Of a stretch of 64,000 nt of DNA, positions 8,346-17,183 are shown piece by piece (positions within the stretch are counted from its first letter, which is position 1; each line of letters opens with the position of its first letter). The stretch comes from Limimaricola sp. GTDB lineage: Bacteria; Pseudomonadota; Alphaproteobacteria; Rhodobacterales; Rhodobacteraceae. The notes beneath the pieces are model-generated. The model worked only from the letters and a program-made list of their open reading frames with translations, did not search any database and had not been told where the DNA came from. Position numbers and translations under genes: made by a program. The stretch spans positions 560,501 through 624,500 of the forward strand of contig NZ_WGLM01000004.1 in assembly GCF_016125575.1 (NCBI RefSeq), read 5' to 3'.

Positions 8346-10166
8346 TCAGGCCGCGCCGGGCTTGAAGCCGAAGTACATCAGGTACTTGTCGAAATCGGCG
8401 TCCTGTTCGCCCGCGGCTTCGAATTCGCGGGCGTTGAAGTCCCACTCTTCGCCGCCAAGGTGCGAACCCCAGGGCGTGGCGACGCCGGCGCAGAAGTCGA
8501 ACCCGCCAAAGGCCGCCGAAAGGTCCACCGGCTTCAGCCCGGTCACCACCAGCGTGCCCGACACCGCGTCGCGGTCGAGGCTGGCGATGTACATCGTGCC
8601 GACTTCTTCCTCGAACTGGGTGATCGCGAAAAGCTCGCCATCGGCGGTGCGGTGCAGCGTGGTGTGGTCCTGCGAGGTCGAGACGCCGCCCGGCAGGTCG
8701 CCGTCGGGGTAATCGACCAGCGGCGTACCGTCGCGGGCCACGGCTTGACCGAAGACCGCGTTACCCACCTTGTCGCCCGAACGCAGCAGCGTCTGGTAGC
8801 CGTTCAGCGCCATCTCGGTGCCGTTGAGCGTCATCGATGGGGTGAAGGCCGCCATCCGCTTTTCCGCATCGGTCGCGGCGAAGGGCATGGGCGTGAAGCC
8901 GACGGTATCGCCGCCCTGCACCTTGGCCGGGATCGCGACATAACCCACGTAGGCGCGGGTATCGTCGGGCGAGGTCGCCATGTCCTGGTCGCTTTCGCCA
9001 TAGGGGTGCTGCACTACGGTGACGAGGTAGTCGAACTTGTCATCGACGTTCTTGTAGTAGAAGGGCGAGGTCACTTCCGACCCGTAGGGTGTGGTGAAGA
9101 CACGGGTCAGCGACCCGTCGTTGAGGTTCATCGCCCAAAGCACGTCGTTCTGGTGATAGTCGGTATCCTCGGCGATCAGCAACGTGTCATCGGTGAAACC
9201 CATCGTCAGGTTGTCGGGCCACGAGATGTTGTTGATGTCGCACTGGTTGACCACCGCACCGGCATTGAACGGGCCACCGGCAACAAGGATGCTCATGTCG
9301 GTGGTCGCCATGTCGGCTCCGACAGACAGCTGCATGACCGCGCCGCACTTGTTGGCCTGCAGGTTGATGTCATCGGCGACACCGGCCAGTTTCGGCCCCT
9401 TGGCCATGCCCTTCTCGAGGTCCGAGATGGCCATGTAGAGCTTCGAGCGTTTGGCATCGAAGGTGATGCCTTCCATCTTGCGGAATTCCGAGGTGGCGCC
9501 CATCGTCGCGGCATAGCGTGCGGTTTCAAGGCGCGAGGCGGCGAGCGCGATCTCGTCGGCCGACATGCCAAGGCGGTTCTCGGTCTTCAGCGTCAGGCAT
9601 TCCGCGCCATAGGTCGACTCGATCGGGGTAAAGCCCGCGGGGCAGGCATTGTCGGCGACATCGGCCGTGTCGAACATGTCCGAGAACTTGATGCCCTTGC
9701 CGATGATCGCGTCGATCTCGGCGTCGGTCGCATGGCCCAGCGACATCCAGGCGATGCTGAAATCAGAGGTCGCGGCGCCCTTCTCGGCGGTCTGGGTCAG
9801 CTTGGCGGCAAACAGCTCGCCCGACGAAAGATCGCCCGCGGTATCGGCCACGTAGCGGAACATCGCGCCGTTGGTCTGGTCGTTGCCGATGTAGACGGTC
9901 TTTTGGTCCGGCATGACATAGGCCAGCTCGAACGACAGGCGGCCAACGGAATAGTGCTTAGACGCGACGGTGTTGGCGGCAAAGGCATCAGCGCCCAGGC
10001 CCTTACCCGGGACCACCGACACCTCGACCGGGAAGCCGACGCGATAGACAGAGGTCTGTGCCAGCGCGGCGGCGCGGGAATCGGACACGGCATCGGCATG
10101 GGCAAAGGTGCCCAGCGCAACGAGCGCCGTCGTGACAAGGATGATCTTCTTGGCTGAATGAGTCAT
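8346..10166 (-). CDS. PhoX / DUF839 family secreted protein, possible alkaline phosphatase
   Basis: A 606-residue protein with a Sec-type signal peptide (THSAKKII, hydrophobic core, FAHA-DA cleavage). The mature part has the PhoX/DUF839 propeller landmarks: MEGITFDAKRSKLYMAIS, the N-S-W-PDNLTMG style segment WPDNLTMGFTDDTLLIAEDT and the C-terminal WGSHLGGEEW. PhoX enzymes are Ca/Fe-dependent phosphomonoesterases, usually exported by Tat; no twin Arg is visible here. ATG 10166 is preferred because GGAGA lies 5 bp upstream; the Met at 10178 would place that Shine-Dalgarno site inside the gene. Phosphatase activity is inference from family membership. Confidence 0.8.
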   Translation of the reverse strand: MTHSAKKIILVTTALVALGTFAHADAVSDSRAAALAQTSVYRVGFPVEVSVVPGKGLGADAFAANTVASKHYSVGRLSFELAYVMPDQKTVYIGNDQTNGAMFRYVADTAGDLSSGELFAAKLTQTAEKGAATSDFSIAWMSLGHATDAEIDAIIGKGIKFSDMFDTADVADNACPAGFTPIESTYGAECLTLKTENRLGMSADEIALAASRLETARYAATMGATSEFRKMEGITFDAKRSKLYMAISDLEKGMAKGPKLAGVADDINLQANKCGAVMQLSVGADMATTDMSILVAGGPFNAGAVVNQCDINNISWPDNLTMGFTDDTLLIAEDTDYHQNDVLWAMNLNDGSLTRVFTTPYGSEVTSPFYYKNVDDKFDYLVTVVQHPYGESDQDMATSPDDTRAYVGYVAIPAKVQGGDTVGFTPMPFAATDAEKRMAAFTPSMTLNGTEMALNGYQTLLRSGDKVGNAVFGQAVARDGTPLVDYPDGDLPGGVSTSQDHTTLHRTADGELFAITQFEEEVGTMYIASLDRDAVSGTLVVTGLKPVDLSAAFGGFDFCAGVATPWGSHLGGEEWDFNAREFEAAGEQDADFDKYLMYFGFKPGAA

Positions 10167-10271
10167 GATCGTCTCCAATGGAAAACCGAAAACGGGGCCG
10201 CGCCGAACCCGGAGAGGGCCCGGCAGACGACCGCCTGAAACAAGTGATGACGTTTTCGTGAAACGGACTCT

Positions 10272-10300
10272 TGACCGTTCTGTATCGGTTTCTTGACAAC
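10272..10300 (-). promoter_or_regulatory. Weak Pho-box-like half-sites upstream of the PhoX-family gene
   Basis: Read on the minus strand, TTGTCA and CGGTCA half-sites lie 22 bp apart, twice the 11-bp helical period of Pho boxes, with a poor central half-site CCGATA at the 11-bp position. This is about 110 bp upstream of the start. It would fit phosphate control of a PhoX-type gene, but the match to CTGTCAT repeats is weak. Confidence 0.2.
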
Positions 10301-10344
10301 CGAAGGCTGACGTTACCCCGTGACCCGGCCCGCCTGACGCGCGA

Positions 10345-13143
10345 CTAAAGCCGGATCGTCAGGCTAAGTCCGACCTCTGCATGGTGACCAATGCCGTGGT
10401 CGCCCGACAGGCCAATGATGAAGAGATCGACATCCGTGCGGGCGCCGGTATGGATCGAAAGGTCCAGCCCGTAATCGGCCCAGCTCGCCGCGCCCGCAGT
10501 CGTGGAATAGACGGTGCCCGCCACCGTGGCCGCTGTGCCGGACTGCCCCCAGACATGCCCCAGCCCGATGTTGACGCCTAGCGACATGCTGGGCGACAGC
10601 GCCAGCGAGGCGCGTGCGCCCAAGCGCAACGTGGTGGCTCGGTCGGTCCCTGCGGCAAAGCTGGCCGGGAACGGGTTTTCCGGTCCGGCCGCTTCGGTAT
10701 AGGCGTCGTGGTGGAAACTGCCGCGGCCAAGCGTCAGCGACAGGGCGTATTGTGCGTCTGCCGATGGCGCGTAGGCCAGTCCGCCCTCGACATAGCCGAA
10801 GGCCAGTCGGCCCGCCGCGGTGCCGATCCCGGTCGCCTGCCCCGAGGCGCCGTTGGCGTAGTGCCGGGTGAAGGTGGCGGTCTGCTGCGGTGCAAACATG
10901 GCACCGAGCTCGGCATAGGGATGCAGCACCCCGGCCCGTTCCGGCATCCAGCGCAGCGCAACGGCGCCGATGAGCGGCGAATCGAGCGCGATATCCCCAT
11001 CGTCGTGCTGGGCCGACCCGATCGCGCCCTTGAGCAGCAGCCCGTCGCCAAGATCGCGCCGCACGCGCAGGCCGTAGGTGTGGCTGCCCCAGGCGGCCAA
11101 CGGGGCCACCATGTCGCCCGCAGCCAAGGGTGCATCGAAACGACCGTTCAGCAGGCTACCGAAGGCCGCCTCCTGCGGAATAACCATCCACCCCGCTGCC
11201 CCCAGCGCATCGACCGACCCCTGGACAGAGTCGGTCGTGGTCATGCCAGTGCCGCCCGTGCCTCCAGTTCCGCCGTTCCCACCGCTTCCGCCTGTGCCAC
11301 CGGTTCCGCCGGTCCCACCGTCGCCACCTGTGCCACCGCTTCCGCCAGTGCCGCCGGTTCCACCGTTCCCACCGTCGCCGCCTGTGCCGCCGGTTGCACC
11401 TGTACCGCCGGTGCCTCCAGTTCCTCCGTTCCCGCCGTTTCCGCCTGTGCCACCGGTGCCACCGGTACCGCCCGCGCCTCCAGCTCCACCGTTCCCACCG
11501 TCGCCGCCTGTGCCGCCGGTTGCACCTGTACCGCCAGTGCCTCCAGTTCCTCCGTTCCCGCCGTTTCCGCCTGTGCCACCGGTGCCACCGGTACCGCCCG
11601 CGCCTCCAGCTCCACCGTTCCCACCGTCGCCGCCTGTGCCGCCGGTGCCACCGGTACCGCCGGTGCCACCGGTTCCCAATATCCCGCCGCTTCCACCGTT
11701 GCCGCCAGCCCCGCCGGTACCGCCTGTACCGCCGGTTGCGCCCGTGCCGCTTCCGTTTATGGCAGCGACCAGGCCCTCTGCCTGCGCCACGGCGATGTTG
11801 GTGGCGTCGAGGTAGGTGACCAGATAACCGGTCGGCGCCTGCGCGCCGGGCATCATCGCCTGCCCGACGATCGCCACGCCGTCGGGCGACAGGCCATCGG
11901 CGGTCAGCAGGCGAATGTCGGTCATGTCGAGCCCGGCATCAGACAGCAGCGTCTTCAGGTCCGCGATGCCGGTGGCCGCCGTCCAGCGGAACGCGGCCTC
12001 GTCCCCGGCCAGCGGGTCGCCGGGGGTGTAGGGCTGCGACAGTTGCGTGGTCGTCCCGACGATCACCGACCCGTCCGCGCTGACCGCCGTCGCCGCGGAA
12101 CTGACCGCGCCCGGCAGGGTGCCGAGGTTGCTGATCGTGCCCGCGCTCCAGCGCACCGAGCGTGCGACCGGATAGCCCAGGCCAGGATCGTCGTAGTCGG
12201 ACCAGCCGATGATGGTCGTGCCATCCGCGCTGACGCCCGTCGCCTCAGACCGGCGGCCGGTATAGTCCGAGGGCAGCGCGCCAAGATCGGTCATGCCGGC
12301 GGCGGCGGTCCAGCTGAACGCGCGCTTCGCCACCACGGTGTCGATGCCGCTGCCCAGCGTTGCGTCGGACCAGCCGACGATCGTGCCGCCATCCCCGCTG
12401 ATGGCGTTGGCCGCCGAAGCGCCGCTGCCTGACAGGGTGCCTAGGTCGAACATGCCGGTCGCATCGGTCCAGCGAAAGGCGTGCCGGGTGCTGCCGTCCG
12501 GGTCAATGCCCATGTATCCCGCAACCGTCGCGCCATCGTCGCTGACGGCCGTCGCGGCGGAGAAATAGGTGGTCGCATCGCGCCCGTCGATATCGACGGT
12601 GCCGGTCTCGGCGGTCCAGCGGAAGGCGTGGTTGTCGCTGAAGGCTGCCGGGCTGGTGCCGCCGTAATTGGCGTAGCCGACCACGGTCTTGGCATCGGCG
12701 CTGATCGCCAGGCCCGCGACCTCGCCATTGGCCAGTGAGCCGGGCAGTTGCGGCAGCGTGACCGACGGGTCGGCCCCGTTGGGCGTGTAATAGTCGAGGA
12801 TGTCGCGGACCCCGATCGACGTTGCCAGAACGTAGCTTGACGAACCATTACCAGTTGCGTTGCGCACCGGGATGACACGCACGATCTGCCGCTCGCCGAT
12901 GATCGTCAGGCGGCGTTCCAGATCGGCGGCTGCCTCGTCCGCCTCGTATTGCGTATCAAAGCTGGCGAGTGGATTGAGCGGCAGCCCCGTATCAGGGTCC
13001 GTGATCAGCGGCGGCGGCGTGTACTGGTGCCCCGGTCCGGCGTGCAGGGCCGCGGGCGGGGCCACCACGGCAAGAAATCCGGCAAGGGCGAGGGTCGCGC
13101 GGCGCGGCGCGGATCTTGCGCAGGCTGATCTCGATCCGTTCAT
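10345..13143 (-). CDS. HAF-repeat autotransporter with Gly-rich tandem repeat passenger
   Basis: A 932-residue predicted surface protein. Order: basic N-terminus and Sec signal (ending ALHA-GPG); about five HAF-type extracellular repeats (residues 100-420) with recurring GTLxxxxSSAATAVSADGSVIVG and FRWTAATG elements; a Gly-Gly-x region (about 470-640) rich in GGTGGTGG, GGNGG and GGDGG; and a C-terminal autotransporter beta-barrel of about 280 residues, starting near WGSHTYGLRVRRD and ending LSLTIRL. The barrel should export the passenger through the outer membrane (type V secretion). ATG 13143 follows GGGGGA closely. The last residue is Leu, not the usual Phe or Trp. The passenger's role is unknown; adhesion or matrix binding is a guess. 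Confidence 0.85.
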   Translation of the reverse strand: MNGSRSACARSAPRRATLALAGFLAVVAPPAALHAGPGHQYTPPPLITDPDTGLPLNPLASFDTQYEADEAAADLERRLTIIGERQIVRVIPVRNATGNGSSSYVLATSIGVRDILDYYTPNGADPSVTLPQLPGSLANGEVAGLAISADAKTVVGYANYGGTSPAAFSDNHAFRWTAETGTVDIDGRDATTYFSAATAVSDDGATVAGYMGIDPDGSTRHAFRWTDATGMFDLGTLSGSGASAANAISGDGGTIVGWSDATLGSGIDTVVAKRAFSWTAAAGMTDLGALPSDYTGRRSEATGVSADGTTIIGWSDYDDPGLGYPVARSVRWSAGTISNLGTLPGAVSSAATAVSADGSVIVGTTTQLSQPYTPGDPLAGDEAAFRWTAATGIADLKTLLSDAGLDMTDIRLLTADGLSPDGVAIVGQAMMPGAQAPTGYLVTYLDATNIAVAQAEGLVAAINGSGTGATGGTGGTGGAGGNGGSGGILGTGGTGGTGGTGGTGGDGGNGGAGGAGGTGGTGGTGGNGGNGGTGGTGGTGATGGTGGDGGNGGAGGAGGTGGTGGTGGNGGNGGTGGTGGTGATGGTGGDGGNGGTGGTGGSGGTGGDGGTGGTGGTGGSGGNGGTGGTGGTGMTTTDSVQGSVDALGAAGWMVIPQEAAFGSLLNGRFDAPLAAGDMVAPLAAWGSHTYGLRVRRDLGDGLLLKGAIGSAQHDDGDIALDSPLIGAVALRWMPERAGVLHPYAELGAMFAPQQTATFTRHYANGASGQATGIGTAAGRLAFGYVEGGLAYAPSADAQYALSLTLGRGSFHHDAYTEAAGPENPFPASFAAGTDRATTLRLGARASLALSPSMSLGVNIGLGHVWGQSGTAATVAGTVYSTTAGAASWADYGLDLSIHTGARTDVDLFIIGLSGDHGIGHHAEVGLSLTIRL
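11360..11650. repeat. 126-bp tandem repeat inside the autotransporter gene
   Basis: A block beginning CCACCGTTCCCACCG recurs at 11360, 11486 and 11612, exactly 126 bp apart, with near-identical sequence over about 2.3 copies. One unit encodes 42 residues made of GGx triplets (DGGNGGAGGAGG then T-rich triplets and a single ATGG interruption). Flanking DNA (11241-11359, 11650-11755) is the same 9-18 bp GGx code without the 126-bp order. The period is a multiple of three, so copy-number change keeps the frame. Confidence 0.9.
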
Positions 13144-13531
13144 GCGTCCCCCGTTCGCATGCCGGGCAAGGGCCGAATGCAGGTAAACCTGAATGGGCAG
13201 AGGGCATCCGCGCCCTGACCGCCACCTTGGCATCTGCGCCCGATCCTGACCCCCTCACCCTATTCGATCAACTCTTTTTGGTGGGGTCCGGTCCGGCGGT
13301 TCGGAATGTAGTGCGCGCAAATGCATGATTCGGCCCTTCCCGAAAACGGGACGGCGTTGCCTCAAGGCGCGCAAGTCTTGCTTTGCCGCAAACGAACGGT
13401 TGTGCCCCAATGGGCAGCACAATAGGTTGTTTTCCCTCTGGCGGGGCCGTTTTGGCTGGAACCCGTTAGCGCGACAACAGGAATGGATCGCAAACGATCA
13501 ACTGGCTTGCGAACCAAGATCCGAGGATTCC
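13144..13531. other. 388-bp intergenic region with one inverted repeat
   Basis: The region lies between the divergent autotransporter and antiporter genes and should hold both promoters. The only structure I see is TTGTGC (13400-13405) and GCACAA (13417-13422), with CCC/GGG also able to pair, around an AATG loop about 110 bp upstream of the antiporter. An open frame from 13325 runs into the antiporter gene but its first 69 codons show no conserved features. Confidence 0.5.
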
Positions 13532-14782
13532 ATGAACGCCCTTCAGATCGGCACATTGTTGATTGTCCTCGCCGGTGTTTTCGGCGCCGTAAACCACATC
13601 CTGTTCCGGTTGCCGTCGGCGATCGGTATCCTCATCGTTGCGCTTGCGGCCTCGCTTTGTGTTCTTGGCCTCGACGCGCTTGATCCGGGTCTGGGCATTG
13701 CGGCGCAAATGCGAACCTTCGTTGCTGACGCAAGGTTTTCGCACACGCTGCTCGAAGGAATGCTGGGTCTGCTTCTGTTTGCCGGCAGCCTGCATGTTCG
13801 CGTCGCGGACCTGCGTGATCAGGCGGGGACCATTGCAGTCATGGCGACGCTTGGCGTGGTCCTTTCTGTCGCGGTCGTCGGGCTTGGATACCATTGGGTG
13901 ACGGGGATGCCGCTTCTTGTGGCCATGGTTTTTGGCGCGCTGATCTCGCCGACCGACCCGGTGGCTGTGCTAGGCGTCATGTCACGGGCCGGGCTGACGG
14001 ACTCGCTGCAATCCAAGATTATCGGGGAGTCCCTGTTCAACGACGGCATGGGCTACGTGGTGTTTCTGATCTTGGCCGGACTGGCCTTTCCACCAGATGG
14101 ATCTCCGGCCGTGACCGGGTTCGGCGGGATCATCCTGTTCTTTTTCAGGGAAGTAGCGGGTGGCGCTCTTCTGGGTGGCGTGCTGGGCTGGCTGGTTGTC
14201 CAGATGCTTCGTCCGATCGATGATTACCCGCTCGAGATACTGCTCTCGCTCGGGCTGGCACTTGGGGGCTATCAGCTTGCGTCGGCTTTGGGCGTTTCGG
14301 GCCCGATCATGGCTGTCGTCGCCGGCCTGTTCATCGGCAATATCGGCGTTCGACACGGCATGTCGGAGCAGACGCAGAAGTACCTAAACGGGTTCTGGAC
14401 GGTCATCGACGAAGTTCTCAACGCCATTCTCTTTCTGTTGATCGGCGTCGAGGTTTTTGTCGTCACCCTGAACTTCGACACGATCGCATTCGGGATCGCC
14501 GCGATCTGCCTGTCGCTGGTCGGCCGTCTGATTGCGGTTGTCGTGCCTGTTCTTGTGCTCCGACCGTTCCTTGACCAGTCGCGCGGGGTGATACCAATCA
14601 TGACATGGGGCGGCCTCAAGGGCGGCATTTCTGTTGCGCTTGCCCTCAGTCTGCCTGACAGCGCGTGGAAGCCGCAGATTCTTGCGGCCACTTTCCTGAT
14701 CGTCCTGTTTTCGATCATCGTGCAGGGGCTGACAATCGGGCGACTGGCGCGGTTTCTGAGGCGTCGACAGCAGTCGAGCTAG
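13532..14782 (+). CDS. CPA1-type sodium:proton antiporter
   Basis: A 416-residue protein with about 12 hydrophobic segments of the Na+/H+ exchanger domain. It has the CPA1 ion-site motifs FGALISPTDPVAVLGVM and GESLFNDGMGYVVF (catalytic Asp of the ND motif), and the helix GGLKGGISVALALSLP with the conserved Arg/Gly environment seen in NhaP proteins. It should exchange cytoplasmic Na+ (or K+) for protons in the inner membrane. The start at 13532 has GAGG 5 bp upstream. There is no long C-terminal regulatory domain; the protein ends in a basic RRRQQSS tail. Confidence 0.92.
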   Translation: MNALQIGTLLIVLAGVFGAVNHILFRLPSAIGILIVALAASLCVLGLDALDPGLGIAAQMRTFVADARFSHTLLEGMLGLLLFAGSLHVRVADLRDQAGTIAVMATLGVVLSVAVVGLGYHWVTGMPLLVAMVFGALISPTDPVAVLGVMSRAGLTDSLQSKIIGESLFNDGMGYVVFLILAGLAFPPDGSPAVTGFGGIILFFFREVAGGALLGGVLGWLVVQMLRPIDDYPLEILLSLGLALGGYQLASALGVSGPIMAVVAGLFIGNIGVRHGMSEQTQKYLNGFWTVIDEVLNAILFLLIGVEVFVVTLNFDTIAFGIAAICLSLVGRLIAVVVPVLVLRPFLDQSRGVIPIMTWGGLKGGISVALALSLPDSAWKPQILAATFLIVLFSIIVQGLTIGRLARFLRRRQQSS

Positions 14783-15077
14783 TCCCGAGGAACCGCTTGT
14801 TTCGATGCCGGACTTCCGACAATCACGCCGAACACGCGCCCGGCCAAGTTGCCGCACCGGGTGATCACGCGGTGCAATTCAAAGCGCTCGAGGTGCCGAA
14901 AACTGGCCGCTGACGCGTAGCGCCGCAGGCCCAAGAACGACCCGCGGCGTCATGCCGAATCCACGGAAAATGCGTGCCAAAGATGCCGAAAAGTTGTGCA
15001 GCTCTCGCGGCCGAGGGGTTGTGTCACTGCCTCCGGTGAATACCTAGAAACCATGTCAAAACGAAAGGAGGGCGCCC

Positions 15078-17183
15078 ATGGCCTTACAATCATTGACAAA
15101 TTCATTGGACACACCAGGAGGGTCCGGGGCCGGGCAGCTGGCAAGTGGATTTGCCGTCGCAGCAGCTTTGACCATCTCTGGCGGGTTGCAACAGCCCGTC
15201 GAGGCCCAGCAATCGGTGGACGGACAACAGGTTTACAGCACGGCGGGTTGTCAGGGCTGTCATGGCCAGAACGGTAATGGCGGCATCGGCATCAAGTTTC
15301 GCGGCAATCAGATCCTTGCGGATGACAGCAAGGTTATTGCCCAGATCCTGCATGGCGGCAGCAAGATGCCGGCCTTCAGTTCACAGCTGAGCGACGCTCA
15401 GATCGCTGCCGTGGCCTCCTACATTCGGCAGAACTTCGACAATTCCTTCGGCCCGATCACGGCGCAGAAGGTTGCCGACATGCGCAAGTCGAACAGCTCT
15501 GGCGACAACCAGCAGGCCAGCCAAAGCGAGAACCCGTCCAACGGGCAGGCCCAGGCTAGCGGCAACTCCGGCAGTGGCGGCCAGAATGGCAATGACCAGA
15601 AACCGCAGCAAATGGCTGTGGGTGCTCCGGCCCAGAACGTCAAGCAACCCACGACAAGCGGCCCCGATCAGGCCGCGCTCGACAACGCGGACAGCGCGAC
15701 CGACAGCTGGCTGATGTACAACAAGGGCTATAGCGGCCAGCGCTGGTCGAGCCTTGACCAGATCAATGCCGGCAATGCCGATCAGTTGCGGCCCGTCTGC
15801 ATCGCCCAGCTGGGCGAGCAGACTTCGTTCCAGTCCAGCCCGGTGGTCTATGACGGCCTCGTTTACGTGACCACGCCCTACACGACATATGCGGTCAATG
15901 CAGAGAACTGCCGGCAGGTCTGGCACCAGACCTACACGCCCAAGGGCAACGAGCCTTTCAACACAAATCGCGGCATCGCCATTGCCGGCGGGCGCGTGTT
16001 CCGTGGCACCTCGGACGGCCACGTCATCGCGATGGACGCCAAGACCGGCGACGTTCTGTGGAACATCCGCCCGGTGGATTCCGGCAAGGGCTATTTCCTT
16101 AGTTCCGCACCCATCGTGTGGCATGACATGCTGTTCATGGGCACCGCTGGCGCTGACTGGGGCGCGCCTGCGCACATGTTCGCCTTCGACGTGAAGGATG
16201 GACATCAGCTGTGGTCCTTTGACGAGGTGGTTCAGGCCTCCTTCGGTGGTGCCGATCCGGCATCGACCGGTGGCGGCTCCAACTGGACGTCCTACTCCCT
16301 CGATACCAAGAACGGGTTGCTTTACGTGCCCGTCGGCAACCCGGCCCCCGACTTTGCGGCACGGTATCGCCCCGGTGACAACCTCTACAGCGACTCGACG
16401 CTGGTGCTGGATGCCAAGACCGGCAAGCTGGACCACTATTACCAGCAGATCCCGAACGATGCGCTCGACCGTGACAGCGCCGCGGCGCCGGTGATCTTCA
16501 GTCTGACCGACAGCGGTGGCAACAAAACGGTCTATGCCGCTCAGTCCAGCAAGAACGGCTATGTCTACGTCTACAACGAAGCCAACAAGCAGCAGGTCTT
16601 CAAATCGGCGGTCACGACACTGAAGAACGCCGGTTCGCCACCGACGACGGACGGCACGCATGTCTGCCCGGGCATCAACGGGGGCGTGGAATGGTACGGC
16701 CCGGCCTTCGACAAGGCAGACAAGGCGCTCGTGGTGCCCAGCGTCGACTGGTGCACGACCTTCACGCTGGGCGAAGTGCGCTACACGCCCGGGCAGTTCT
16801 TCTTCGCTGGCAGCTACAGCTTTGACCCTGTTGACCAGGCGCAAGGCTGGATTCACAGCATCTCGGCCGCGGATGGCAAGACGAACTGGAGCTACAAGTC
16901 CGACCTGCCGGTCGTGGCCGGGGTCACGCCGACAGCCGGTGGCGTTGTCTTTGCCGGCGAGCTGAACGGCGACTTCACCGTGCTGAACGCCAAGACCGGC
17001 GACAAGCTTTACAGCTTCAACACCGGCGGTCCGATCGGCGGCGGTATCTCGACCTACGAGATGAACGGTCAGCAATATGTCGCGGTGGCCTCTGGTAACA
17101 TGTCGCGGACATGGTCGCCTGATGTGTCGCCCTCGGCGACGCTGATCCTGTTCGGTTTGGGCCAAGGCCAGGCGAACCAATGA
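15078..17183 (+). CDS. PQQ-type quinohemoprotein with N-terminal cytochrome c domain
   Basis: A 701-residue exported protein. After a signal-like N-terminus (hydrophobic residues 21-40, cleavage near VEAQ) comes a cytochrome c domain with C58-Q-G-C61-H62 and a KMPAF axial Met, a Gln/Asn/Ser-rich linker (about 140-210), then a PQQ dehydrogenase beta-propeller with repeats such as DAKTGDVLWN, VPVGNPAPDF and DAKTGDKLYSFNTGG. It probably oxidises an alcohol or polyol in the periplasm and passes electrons through its own heme. In classical quinohemoprotein alcohol dehydrogenases the heme domain is C-terminal; the N-terminal order recalls polyvinyl-alcohol dehydrogenase. AGGAGGG lies 6 bp before the ATG. 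Substrate unknown. Confidence 0.88.
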   Translation: MALQSLTNSLDTPGGSGAGQLASGFAVAAALTISGGLQQPVEAQQSVDGQQVYSTAGCQGCHGQNGNGGIGIKFRGNQILADDSKVIAQILHGGSKMPAFSSQLSDAQIAAVASYIRQNFDNSFGPITAQKVADMRKSNSSGDNQQASQSENPSNGQAQASGNSGSGGQNGNDQKPQQMAVGAPAQNVKQPTTSGPDQAALDNADSATDSWLMYNKGYSGQRWSSLDQINAGNADQLRPVCIAQLGEQTSFQSSPVVYDGLVYVTTPYTTYAVNAENCRQVWHQTYTPKGNEPFNTNRGIAIAGGRVFRGTSDGHVIAMDAKTGDVLWNIRPVDSGKGYFLSSAPIVWHDMLFMGTAGADWGAPAHMFAFDVKDGHQLWSFDEVVQASFGGADPASTGGGSNWTSYSLDTKNGLLYVPVGNPAPDFAARYRPGDNLYSDSTLVLDAKTGKLDHYYQQIPNDALDRDSAAAPVIFSLTDSGGNKTVYAAQSSKNGYVYVYNEANKQQVFKSAVTTLKNAGSPPTTDGTHVCPGINGGVEWYGPAFDKADKALVVPSVDWCTTFTLGEVRYTPGQFFFAGSYSFDPVDQAQGWIHSISAADGKTNWSYKSDLPVVAGVTPTAGGVVFAGELNGDFTVLNAKTGDKLYSFNTGGPIGGGISTYEMNGQQYVAVASGNMSRTWSPDVSPSATLILFGLGQGQANQ

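Noticed and set aside
8211-10157. 648-codon plus-strand open frame opposite the PhoX-family gene
   Set aside because: His/Arg/Gly-rich composition typical of an antisense frame in GC-rich DNA, with no family resemblance; the minus strand has clear DUF839 motifs.
11360-11650. 126-bp repeats considered as a CRISPR array
   Set aside because: Tandem copies with no spacers, period a multiple of three, inside one continuous reading frame.
10708-12432. Long plus-strand open frames opposite the autotransporter gene, including Pro-rich and Cys/Ala-rich ones
   Set aside because: They are the complement of a GGx-coding repeat and show simple repeat composition; the minus-strand frame has a signal peptide, HAF repeats and a beta-barrel.
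13325-13531. Longer N-terminus for the CPA1 antiporter
   Set aside because: The added residues are Trp/Arg-rich and unlike the family; ATG 13532 has a good ribosome binding site.
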